Shown: positions 53,612 to 64,000 of the stretch, one piece after another
Layout: every line of letters starts with the position of its first letter
Position numbering within the stretch: position 1 is the stretch's first letter
Assembly (NCBI GenBank): GCA_029964075.1
Contig: CM057137.1
Span: 1,178,001 to 1,242,000 of the forward strand
DNA: 64,000 nucleotides
Reading direction: 5' to 3'
DNA from: Patiria pectinifera
Taxonomy: Eukaryota > Echinodermata > Asteroidea > Valvatida > Asterinidae
The notes under the pieces: model-generated
Told to the model about the DNA's origin: nothing
Databases searched by the model: none
The model's input: only the letters and a program-made list of their open reading frames with translations
Position numbers and translations under genes: made by a program

Positions 53612-56600
53612 AAAAACAAGGGAGCCAGTTTTGACGGAGCCATTCAGCATAGAAATTTACTAAGAAATTTGCTAAGAATATTTGCTCAGCAAAAGGGGGT
53701 TTCCAGCCACGATTGTCATTGGAATTGTATTACTTGTTGGAGTGGTTCCCATCCGATTTTTGCTCGCACATATATTGGTCCTTGAAATCAGTTACAAAAA
53801 TTCTGCGGAGCATAAAAGTTGACTTAAGGCCGAGTAAAAACAGAAACTGGTTTCTTGTCTGGGCTTTTTTTTTAACAGTGAAGGAGGCGGGCGCTTTTTT
53901 ATATCTTTTTTTTACCATGATGGCAGATTTTCAAAGATGGCGGATGGACTTTCCGTATTCGCGACTATTTTAGTGATACAGAATGGTCTCCAAAAGGAGC
54001 CGTAACCCTTTCAACATATCTACAATTTTGTTGGAAACAAATGAAAACACAATATATTGACTGTGTTTTTGCCAGATTTTGTAAAATGTATAAAATAAAA
54101 AAAAAAATTTAAAATAAAAGACGTGGGTAGGAAAAAGGAAGGGGGGGGACACGAGAAACTGGTTTACTTTTTTACTTGGCCCAATTGACAAGTACACATA
54201 ACTGCTTGTGACCCGTTCTTGCTAAGCCATCATGCTACTATAAGCAAATTTCTAGTATTGAATTCAGTCTTTGACATCTCGTCAGCTGAGGCTGTGTACT
54301 CAAATTCTGCTTATGGAATTCTGCTTAGATAAAAAATCACACCGTGCCTGAAAAACAACCCACCACTGTTTAAATGTAATAAAAGAATTTTGAATGTTAG
54401 GCCAACTCAATTTGCAAATTTGGGGCATTGTGTCTTGCTTCTAAGACAGCTCCAAACTATTTTTTTTTTGTGCAGATGTTCATTTATTCTGAGATCATTT
54501 TTTTTTTCATTTAAAACAGACGCACATTGGAACACTAAATGTTGAATTAATTTTATATTTTCTGTGCACAAATTTCATTCCTACTTTTAACTATGTTTAG
54601 GGTTAGAAAGTTATGTGAATAGTGAATCTTAAAAAAATGTGTGAGGAAAAACTGTTTTCGTTGTGTATTCATTAATTTGTTTTGTGATCTCTCTTTTGCG
54701 TATTAAATTTACTTTTAGCTAATCTGTCTGAAATATGAAACTAATCGTTAACCATGACTTAAAAAAGAAGAAAATTTCCTCACATTTGCCTACATTCTAC
54801 AACACCTTAATTTTCGTCAGACCAAAAATTTCACTGCTCAGTCATCTTATTGTGGGCCCAGGTTTTATGAAAACCACAGGAATTCATTACAGTTATTCTG
54901 TAGCGGCAGTATGTTTACGATGAACTATAGATTGAGGACTTTATTAGAAAAATACTGGGCTAAAGGAAAGTACAGTTTTCCACTTAATATTTCTGCTTCT
55001 ACATTCTGTATTGTAATTGGCTGAGGACAAACGGGCTTTCATGTTTTTTTTAAATGTGTAACTATCTCAATGAATTACCTCTTAGATTAGATGATGTTGA
55101 AGATCTTTGTGATCATTTTTGTATGATTTTCTTTGTGGTTTTAACAACGCCACATGCAGCAAACTCTCTGTAAATTGGTAAGTTTAATCTTTCCTTTTGA
55201 TACAGATCGCCAAAATAAAAATAATAGATAAATAAATTGTCAGTAAAAAATGTATTTGTGACAAATTGTGAATGAACAGAACTGTGTTACCCATTAGTTC
55301 CTGTAACCCCAACCCACAAGAAAAAAAATAGAACGCCCTGCCTGATACTCCCGATGTTGTCTACGCCACCCCATGGTTTAGTGATTCAAGTGAATACAAT
55401 GTAACACAATGTAATACATATGCTAATGGTTTGGATAAAATGTTGTAATAATCTCAAAAAGTTGAATTCAGATAATGGACTAGTTTTTATATCAAATTTT
55501 CTCAAATGACTGCAATTTTGCAACATTCCAGTCTTTTTATTTCTTTTTGACAAAATCATTACACACAGGAAATGAGGTGACGTTTTGGTATCCATTGCTT
55601 AATGCGAGTCCTTTTGGGGGTAGAATTTCTTCCTGCTTATGGTAAAGCAATAAATATTATCATCAGGTTACCTATCGTTAAATGTTGACGAGTTGCATGC
55701 ATTGTGCCCCTTGTAATGAATTCTGAACTCCAATGTGTAGTCTGGTAGCCGTGCTAATAGACTGCTTTTTTAACCCTCATAGCTGTCAGGTACCGGATAT
55801 TTTTCCGACTAACACAACACAACACAAAACAGTAAACTTTTCACTGGAAATGTCAATTTTTGAGAAATTGAGAATACATTGGTTAGAAGAATAGTTGTTT
55901 TTAGATGTACAAACATGCATGGTGGTATCAAACAAATATTTTTATTTTTCAATTAAATAATTGTTTATTTTTATCAGAAGTGCGCTCAGTGTTACTGCAA
56001 ACAGTAAAGTTACCTCATTTGATTTGAATTGCGAAATGGAATAGTTCGTAGAAATAGTAAAAGTGAAGCTTGGGAATGAAGTATTGTAGACGGCTAAATT
56101 TAAAATAACCCCTTTTAGAATACAGGTATGGAAAAGTGTGAAATTGTTGGAGAAACGTCAAGAGTGGACGGGTCAGCTAGAACCATGAAAGATTGAAGTA
56201 AGCTTTCAGCCAAGGCGTCGGGTTTGCCCCAACAACTCACAGCAATATGGTTTGCGTACGACAATCTCAAGACAAAAAAATGGTGTAAATATTTCATTTT
56301 TTTACCCAGATTTAATGATTCCATAGATACATCCTAATATTTTTGCGGGTCTCAGAGAGCATTTTCAGCATTTCCCACTATTTCTATTTCGGGTCAATTT
56401 ATAAAATGTAGGAACTGGAAGTAGTGTATACACCTGTCATTTCTTTTAAATTAGACAATGGTACTTTACATAATCCTTATTTTAAATGAAGATGTCTTTG
56501 TATTTTGTCAATATTCGGAATGTAGTTCACACAAATGTATTTAGTTTTTTTGTAAACGGACAAACAATAAAAAATTGACATTCAGTTGATCAAGTGGCAT

Positions 56601-57538
56601 CGTGGTTTATATTTTATTCAGTTATATATGAAATATGATGCAATAATGTAATAATAAAGAACTTTTAGTTTCAAATCCCGTTTTGTAAACAGTAGAAAAA
56701 AAGACAAGTTTAGTAGCTTCTGCAACTTTTAAACAAAAATGTAGCATTTAGTTTCCTGATCAACAAAGGTATGAAGTTATAAGGTAAACCTCTCGGTTTT
56801 CTCCCGACTTTCGGGAAATTCAAGTTTTTTAAAATAAAGAAAAAATGCTTGCTTTGCATGCAGAGGTAGAAAACGTAAACATGTGTTATACTCTAGCTAG
56901 ATAACGTTACTTCCAACTACAAGCTTGATTTGTGAAGATATTTTGTAATTTTATACATAATTTAATACAGTGTATTACTTCAATACAAGCTGTATTTTAT
57001 CCTGAACAAATATGTGGAAGATTTACTGCATGGCAATATTTACAATGAAAGTCAAAGAAAAAACGTACTCTGATGCATACACCTTATGCACTAGAATAGG
57101 AACTATGTAACAATGTGTTTTGGGGTTGTCTAAACCCTGTAGGCTAGGAGCTTTCTAAGAACTACCTAGAATTTTTGAAATGTTAATAGTGTCCTGTGTA
57201 TGTTCACTAAATACAAAGCATAAGTGTTAATTGTTTTCCAAAAGGAAGGCTCAATCAGATCTAAAACAAAATTCAGTGGCCTCTGTCTTTTTTCAAAGTT
57301 ATGATTTTCACAAACAAGACAAAAAAATGGATAACCCAATGTACAGTTGTAAAATGTCCGACAATGTCTAGGGCCACTCAAAAATAATAGTTTGTTACTC
57401 ATGCTCAAGTACAAAGCAAATTACTCCTTTGGCATAACCCTATAAAATAGCAGAACATTTCAAAACGAGAAAAAGAAACAAAGCAAAGTTGAATACAACT
57501 TTTTTGGATAGATGGTTTAGGTTTATCGGACCAAAGTT
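53612..57538. other. ACSS2 3' UTR and convergent intergenic region
   Basis: No coding frame is supported. ACSS2 (+) and RPA2 (-) converge here. Candidate poly(A) hexamers are AATAAA at 56566-56571 (+) and TTTATT at 56613-56618 (AATAAA on -), so the transcripts may end close together or overlap. The MITE at 53828-54182 probably lies inside the ACSS2 3' UTR. Confidence 0.4.
53828..54182. mobile_element. Harbinger-like MITE, GGCCRAGTAAAA termini
   Basis: Left GGCCGAGTAAAAACAGAAAC-TGGTTTCTTGTC; right GACACGAGAAACTGGTTTAC-TTTTTTACTTGGCC, inverted. Internal AAAGATGGCGGATGG and GGTAGGAAAAAGGAAG match the 19.4-kb copy. It starts about 217 bases after the ACSS2 stop codon. Confidence 0.85.
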
Positions 57539-60500
57539 TTAGCCGTCGGTCGACTTGAAGTGGTCGTCATCTATTGTGGAGTAAATGTGTCCCTCGTTGC
57601 TAAGGAACTCCAACGCTTCTCTGTAGTTTAGAAAAAAAGGGAAGAAATCAGGTGTTGGTTTTAAAGATAGAACTTGTGGAATAGCAATTATGTAGATCAT
57701 TCTGTGTTGTAGCCAGAAAAGTGCCCAAACTATTATGTCCTCTCATGAAAGCATGATTGCATTTCATATGATAAAAGTCAGGTTCAAATGTTTGTGAAGG
57801 AACACAAGGTACGAGACCGATTTGAGCACAGTCGTCACAGACATCAAATGAGGTGAAATCGTGCTTTCTTAAACTTGAAACTGGTCTTTCCACAAGCGGC
57901 AGTCACAGGTCTTATCTGGTAAGTAGTGAAAACTGACAAACCTAGATTTGATAAACACTTAATTTTTACAAAATTAAATAAAAAGTTTTTGTCAATGCAA
58001 TATCCTTACTTTTATTCAATTTAAGCACCCTCATATCTCATGCTATCACCATATCTGTCAGCCTGTTATACTTTTTTACGTTATGTCTATCGTGTCTGTC
58101 ACCCTGTCTCACACCAACTCTCACCCTGTTTATCACTATCACCCAGCCTGCCACTTTGTTGGGCGAGCTGTCCGTTGTGATGTCTGTCACTCTATCCGTC
58201 ACCCTGTTTACTCACCTAATTTTGTTGAAGGGCGTTCCTTTCAAGCTGGTGGCGAGGTAATTAATGCTGACTCCCTGGTCATCATGGCATGCTGTAATCA
58301 GCTGGTGCACCTGTGCCCAAGAAAAAAATATGACCACATTAACCAGGCATGCAACTGGGAATTTAGGAAAAAAGAGGAAACTCCAAACCACACATGACTT
58401 TGTACAGCGTTTTACAATTTGTAATGACATTCATTAGAAGTGAAAAACGAGGAAATCAGCGGATCTGAGGAAAAGTTGCATGCCTGCATTAACGCATCAC
58501 TCCCTGTACCTACAAAACCACCCTACCGGTTACTCCCTGTACCACCACAAAATGACTGAGCACTCTACAGTGTTATGGATTTATCGAGGAATAAATACAA
58601 TTTAGTTCAATGTACGCAGTTCATGTTTGACTCCCCCGAATTTACTGGATAAGAACTTCAGCTTTATTTACGTATATCACAAAAATGTAACCCAAGATTT
58701 GACAGCACTTCCGTGTTTTGGATTAGGGTAGAGGATAGCGTTGAGCAAGTAATGTGCACTAATATCATACCTGCCCTTGTACATTGTTGAGCCCATTAGC
58801 AGGAGCAGAAACAGATCCAAAGCCTGATGCACTGGCCATTCCACCCTTGGATGGCGTCGTGAACTGATTGCTACCAAAGTTACTGCTTGTACTTGCCTCC
58901 TAAAAGTAACAATAATATTAAAGGGAAAACCTATTTATTGACGGGGATGGTACATACCTTTTTTTGTGTGTATATTACATGTTTATAGTTGTGAAGTTCT
59001 GCTGTATATCGAGAATAATGCAATACATAAAATACTGTGAAAATTGAAACTTAAATCTTGTAAAACTCGTAAGTACTTAGTGTGATTTTATTGGTAAAAA
59101 AACATGTTATCAAATCTTAATGAAACTACTGAAATTTAGTAAAATTGTTTATGGAAGTTGTCTTTTCCCAAGGCAAAAGTCACCTTGGGCAACCTATAAG
59201 CAACGGAACGGAAAAGAGAATGATTTTTGTATGGTACCCTGACTACCCTCATAGTCCCTATTTTAATATTGTTTTTGGTTATGAACTTCAGATTGTGGAG
59301 TTTTCACCTCTGACATTTGACCTTTGACATAACCAAACTTACAGCACTTTTCCTCTTGGTGAGTAGCATGTGTGTGTGGACCGTCTCCAGCATGTGTAGC
59401 GTCAACTCGTTCATGTCGGTCAGGGGTTTGATCTTGAACGGCGCGATGCTGCGCTTGCCGCCGAACGTCCGGATGTTGCCGATGACTTTGACGTAGGTGT
59501 TCTCCCTGTGGACCTGGGGCTGCAACTCTTCGGGCGTGTTCTCCTGTTAAATGAAAGAGAGCTGAGCGTTTGGCGAAATGTGGCCCTCTTGTGGTAGGTA
59601 TGCAAAAACTCCAGTCAAATGTGGACATTTTGCATATCAAAGTGTGCAAAACTCTTTTGTGCATTCGAGTCATGGGTAGTAAGGTATGCACAAGGAGATT
59701 TAGCTACGAGCAAAATTAGGGCAAGTTCGCGCAAGGACTATAGTTAACCATTGGTCGACTAACGCTTGCCCGAACTCTGTCTAGTCGACGATGGTTAACT
59801 ACGCTAGTCGACTATTTGGAACCAACCTACTGGGGTTGGTTGCTTCGCTGGTAACCATAGCCGCGTGCGTTCATAACGTACAGCAGGGAGCCAGGATCCA
59901 GACGTTTTGCAATGACATTTTGACCAGCGTTCGACTAGAGACGTTCGCACTTTGCTATTAGTGCGCAGGCGTAAGGTACGTCACAAATCAACCACTAGTC
60001 GACTAATGGTCCTTGCCCGAACTTGGCCCTAGTCACTGTGATTGACTACCTATGCTTGACAAACAGCGCCTTCAATTTTTTTCATGTATACGGCCTATGA
60101 GCCAACAAGAATGTGTTATACTGCAAGGTGGTGGTACAACTTTGTGGCCGATACATTTTAATATACACACAATCACTAATTCCCTTGTATGATTTTTCCA
60201 GCTTACATCGTTATCAATCCACTGTCTGATGTCCAGTAACGGCCCTGTTCTGTCGTCCAGTTTGTACAAGATGTTAGTGGCTGCCATTTCCACCTGGCGA
60301 ATCAGACCAACGATGGACACCTGTTGGGGAAAATAATTACTCACAAAATAAGAAAAATATAAATTGTGACATAAAAGCTATGTGTTTTAAACTGTTATCC
60401 GAGGAGATATTTCCCTTCACTTCTGTGGTATTACTAGGGCTTGTGTAAAAATAAAACCAAAAAAGTTAATTTGCCTTTTCCATACAACTTTCCTAAGATC

Positions 60501-62016
60501 ACAAGGTACAGTGCCATGGACACTTTCTGGGGAATTCTGTTTTGTGAGTCAAGGAATATAATGTTGTTAAACCACTGATCAACCAAGTTTTTACATTTCT
60601 CGTTTTTACCGGATAATGTTTTTACCTGATAAATCTCCACCTCTCCAATTTTGAAGTGTTCGTCAACTTGTGTTGCCTGCAGGACCTGTGCTATGGTGCA
60701 GGGAATGAGATTCTGAGCACGCTTACCCTGATCAAAAGAAAGAAAAGACAAACTGAAGTTGCTTGTAAGATTTGAGGCTTTGCATGGTGGAGTTACTAAT
60801 GAATGAAAGGTTTGCGGAAACACCTTGTGCAAATAATTTCTCAACTAAGAGAATGGTTCTGAAAAAAACCCAGAGGTATAAACTCTGAAGTCGCTTGATT
60901 AAACAATGCAATGGGTCACACTATCGTAACCAAGTACAAATACTGGCTTAGGCTTCTGGCTACGCCCGGCTACAGTGTCAAACAAAAGTCACAGATCGCA
61001 AATCAGCAAGACTTGGCAAGACTTTGGCTGAGTCTGAATTACTTGGCTACTTTGGCTATGGACGATTAATGGATATGGCTTCAGCCGTTTCCTTAAGTAA
61101 TGAATGACTGTAAGACTATGTAAGCCACAGCCAAACACTTCAAATACTGCCTCACAAGGATCTGTGCTTTGGTGTGGTACCTTGGCTCCTCCTGTGGATG
61201 GTGAACCAAACTGTCCCAGGTTACCAGGTGACTGGTAGTAGCCACCGGCCTGGCTGCTCTGAGCCCCTTGGTCGTTGAAGCCTCCGCCATGCGATGAACC
61301 TGCAAATGCATCAGACAGAAAATTAAGACTATGACATGGAGGTTGGTTTTTTTTTTTAACAAATGTGAAACGTTGGTCTTTATACATGATCTACTCATCT
61401 AACAAATTCATTTTAATTTTTTTTGGCTAAAGACTGAGGGCAGGCAGGGCAGGGTTTTGATTTATGAACGGAACTTGTAAAAACACAAGAGGTAGGCCTA
61501 TCCTACATCATACATGTACACGATTACCAAAAACTTAATGAGTTAAGGTTGCTGCACTATCATCAATATCATTGATTATTCATGTTAATCAACCACCACA
61601 TTCAAGTTTCAACAGTTTAGCAACTGATTCTGCATGTTCCAAACACACGTCGACATTCATTTTTGCAAATTGCAAGGAAGGAAGTTGAATGAATGAAATG
61701 TCTTTTCACGTTTAATATTTTAATTCATGTTATACAGCCTAATACATTTATTCTGACCATGTTCAGACAAAACTTAGACGATTTCCACATCCACATCATG
61801 TTTGTTTACGTTTGCAGATTTTTAAAGCAATGCCATTGCCAATGCATTTGCCCATGCCCATGACATATGATGTGTGTTGAACGCGCACTGTCCGTGTTGA
61901 CATGATGTTGTTGATCGACTACGCAGTACACTATCGATACATTACAATTTACAAAGTTCTACTCTTGTAAATAATACCAAAACAGCAAAACAGATACCTC
62001 CTTGATTGTTCCACAT
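57539..62016 (-). CDS. RPA2: Replication protein A 32-kDa subunit (RPA2)
   Basis: Eight exons in transcript order: 62016-61998, 61299-61181, 60727-60626, 60320-60207, 59543-59343, 58899-58771, 58310-58216, 57620-57539. All junctions are GT-AG and in phase; 286 residues against 270 in human. RPA2 is the middle subunit of the heterotrimeric single-stranded DNA binding protein used in replication, repair and checkpoint signalling. Residues 1-46 are the Gly/Ser/Gln-rich N tail (MWNNQGGSSHGGG) with SQ and SP sites (AQSSQ, YYQSPG, FGSPS), as expected for damage-kinase and CDK phosphorylation. Residues about 47-185 are the OB fold: [68 protein letters not shown]. Residues 186-228 are a flexible linker. 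The end is the winged helix that binds repair partners ([36 protein letters not shown]). Confidence 0.96.
58344..58486. mobile_element. CAGGCATGCAAC palindromic MITE, copy 2, in RPA2 intron 6
   Basis: CAGGCATGCAACTGGGAATT at the left, AAGTTGCATGCCTG at the right. The direct 7-mer CATTAAC flanks both ends (target-site duplication). The interior matches 30291-30431. Its near end is 33 bases from the exon 7 acceptor on the minus strand. Confidence 0.9.
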
Positions 62017-62560
62017 TTTGAGATTCAAACAATCCAAATCGGACTTGAAATTGTGAAAGATACTGACGAATTTCGAAGTGGAAAAACGCACTCCACACGA
62101 CCCTCTCAACTTTCGAGTTCGCGGGGTTAGTCAATATGGCGCGCCACGTCTGGAGCAATTGACCAATCACAGTACACGTTAGAAAATTTCATGACATTTT
62201 TACGCATTTCGCAATGAAACTGTTTCATCTAGAAATATTGAGCCATTATTTGAGTCTACGAGTGGAAAATCTAAAGATACAAAATTTGAAGAGTTCCTGT
62301 ATATCAGATTAACTGAAAAGCAGTGCAAATGAGTGACAAAATAATGCGTCGATTGATACTAGCATATATGCATATCATGCATATGCATTTTATAACAACC
62401 TAGTAACCAGCCTTCTCCATCCTCCAAGTCTCCAATATCATCAAGGTAGGTATCAGACTACACTTGCTATTGCATATTCATGAATTGAGCATACAATTGG
62501 AAGTAGGCCAACCAGGCAGGACGTCGGCACACGCATCACTATTAAATTCACCTTATTTTC
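62017..62560. promoter_or_regulatory. Likely bidirectional promoter of RPA2 and an unknown + gene
   Basis: RPA2 starts leftward at 62016; a candidate + exon ends at 62630. Between them lie a GCGCGCC patch (about 62140), an AATATGGCGC YY1-like site and a CCAAT box (62163-62167). Head-to-head layout and motifs suggest a shared promoter; start sites are not mapped. Confidence 0.45.
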
Positions 62561-62630
62561 CGCGGCGAGGCATTTTGTGCAGGAAAACTCCCAACAGAAG
62601 GCTGCAAGAAAGGTCGGTCTTACTACAGAG
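62540..62630 (+). other. Candidate first exon of an unidentified + strand gene
   Basis: A GC-richer stretch (TTCCGCGGCGAGGC…) ends at a consensus donor ACAGAG|GTAAGTTG (GT at 62631-62632). No ATG-led frame of note lies in it, so it is probably untranslated. The next exon is outside the window or not recognised. Confidence 0.4.
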
Positions 62631-63125
62631 GTAAGTTGTTGCCTTTTCAAGTAATATAAAAGGGTAAAATGCGATGTTAATAATGATGTTTTGTTTTGGT
62701 CAGTGTGAGTGCGGTCAGTGGGGCTTATTTTTACTAGGATGTAAACAAAGTGCACGTGCTCAAGACGTGACCAGTAGTGTTGCGTCACTTGCGTGTATGG
62801 GCTGTGTGCATAATGAAGTGACCAGCTGGACATGTATGATCGTTTGTGTATGATGCAATGGAAAGGGGCCAGGGCCGTTATATTCAACGAGATTTTCATG
62901 TAACTGGAACCCGTTTATTCTTACGGTATGTTTTATTTTAAACTTTTTAAAAAAAAAACTTCGGCCCCTATTGTATTATCTTATAAATAATAAAGCTTAG
63001 CTTAGGCTTAGCTCACTATCTGACTATGCCTACTTGATATAATTTTTTACTATTTACAATAACAATGTAGGCCTATGCTGCTGAATTCATTTAGGACTAG
63101 GCCCTTCACAGTTTTCGGAAAAAAT

Positions 63126-63347
63126 GTTGTAACCTGACGCCACTTCAGCGGTTGTGTACAAAGTCTGTGGAGAGTCGAGACAATTTTTTAAACTTGTAGT
63201 ACTGTTGTAGGCCCTATTTCCTAACAAAATTGGAAATGTTTCTCAGTCCCAGATTCATGTCTTATCATCATTTTTGCTTTGACTGACCTTCATTAAGATA
63301 ATATATGAACAAACTTTAGTGCCTTTATAGTGGCGTCAGGTTGCAAC
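63126..63347. mobile_element. MITE with GTTGTAACCTGACGCCACT termini, copy 2
   Basis: GTTGTAACCTGACGCCACT at the left and AGTGGCGTCAGGTTGCAAC at the right are inverted with one mismatch. Interior shared, in reverse orientation, with 25078-25271. Confidence 0.88.
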
Positions 63348-63476
63348 CTTTTTTTCCTTCTTTGCACCAAATTAAATTGGCAGCATCCAGCTCTAGCTCT
63401 CCTCAGGGAGCCGAGATTGTCTTTGAAATGTTTCATTGGCCATTTGGCCGAGCAGGGTAATCATTAGTTTGAGTAA

Positions 63477-63511
63477 CTCCAGCTCTAATGCTTATCGCAT
63501 TAGAGCTGGAG
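63477..63511. repeat. Perfect 15-bp hairpin with 5-base loop
   Basis: CTCCAGCTCTAATGC-TTATC-GCATTAGAGCTGGAG. The stem is perfect. CCAGCTCTAGCTCTC words nearby (about 63385) may be related. Function unknown. Confidence 0.85.
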
Positions 63512-64000
63512 GCACAAGCATTGACAACTACGTTACAAGAACGGGGTCGTAAGAGGCCAGATATCCCGGACGTTAAAATTCTAAATCCCCAAAAAACACT
63601 CAGTCATATTTATTGGTTGTTTCCCAATTTTTCGACATTTCCTCGTTCAACATTATAATTGAAAAACAAATAATCAACACTAAATCAAAAAGAAAGCTTA
63701 ATTATTTCAAGAGTATCTCAGCCAAATTACTAAAAGCCCCAAAGTCATTTTACTTTACAATGAAACTTCAGTTGGTTTGTTCATTTATTGACAGAAGTAA
63801 TACATTAATTAAAAAAAATATTCATTTTGAAGCTTTGATCAAAAACTGTAAATAAAATGATTGCCAATAGCTTGAAAAATAAATCTTGTAAACCTTCTTT
63901 AAAAATCTCACTGAAGCTTTGGTAATGGCACATGGAGCTAAAAGTTCCATGGTCACCATGTGCATGATGTTCAAAATATTATGTTTTCTCAGAAATCCTT

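Larger units (their letters stand above)
62633..64000. other. Intron or intergenic DNA with a MITE and a hairpin; no coding exon seen
   Basis: If the exon ending at 62630 is real, this is its first intron. It holds the MITE at 63126-63347 and the hairpin at 63477-63511. The remaining sequence is AT-rich without recognised motifs. Confidence 0.4.

Noticed and set aside
62453..62899. 148-codon minus-strand frame near the right end
   Set aside because: No motif, lies across the putative promoter and opposite a good + donor; composition looks random.

Overview
The window is nuclear DNA of a marine invertebrate deuterostome. Long AT-rich introns, canonical GT-AG splicing, an intronless histone H1 with a histone 3' stem-loop, single-exon rhodopsin-type receptors in a small cluster, tandem C-type lectin domains and very dense MITE-like DNA all fit an echinoderm. 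A sea star is my best guess; this is inference from gene content, not a database match.

Layout from left to right. 1-3.5 kb shows no gene. 3.6-4.4 kb is a replication-dependent histone H1 on + with its 3' stem-loop. 5.2-9.7 kb is a secreted protein on + with two C-type lectin domains and a Ser/Thr-rich stalk, rebuilt from 8 phase-matched exons. 12.56-13.56 kb is an intronless coding exon for a membrane progestin receptor (PAQR family) on +, probably with an upstream non-coding exon. 13.6-24.6 kb holds no gene I can support, only repeats. 24.6-53.6 kb is a complete 16-exon ACSS2 (AMP-forming acetyl-CoA synthetase) on +, 696 codons. 57.5-62.0 kb is a complete 8-exon RPA2 (32-kDa subunit of replication protein A) on -, 286 codons. 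RPA2 appears to share a divergent promoter with an unidentified + strand transcript whose candidate first exon ends at 62630.

The most unusual area is the 12.9-kb fifth intron of ACSS2. It contains five related class A GPCR loci on both strands: one intact + gene (35982-36986), one intact - gene (39287-40300), one - gene whose reading frame is otherwise open but is split by a ~245-bp palindromic MITE (31885-33167), and two decayed fragments (about 33.53 and 34.98 kb). The MITE carries an AG at its edge and lies 15 bp from a host GTAAGC, so removing a 260-nt intron would restore the frame with loss of five residues. That makes it a candidate for intron birth from a transposon.

The rest of the window is a collection of non-autonomous DNA elements. 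They include a foldback element built of 15-16-bp units with an 8-bp target duplication (15.6 kb); TTAA-flanked piggyBac-like elements, some filled with GGAGGATT minisatellite; TAA-flanked Harbinger-like elements; a CAGGCATGCAAC-ended palindrome family, one copy of which sits 33 bp from an RPA2 splice acceptor; and tRNA-derived SINEs. Family names rest on termini and target-site duplications alone, because no transposase is visible. The genes look like ordinary neighbours rather than one pathway: chromatin (H1), acetyl-CoA supply (ACSS2), DNA replication (RPA2), and sensing or immunity (lectin, PAQR, GPCRs).
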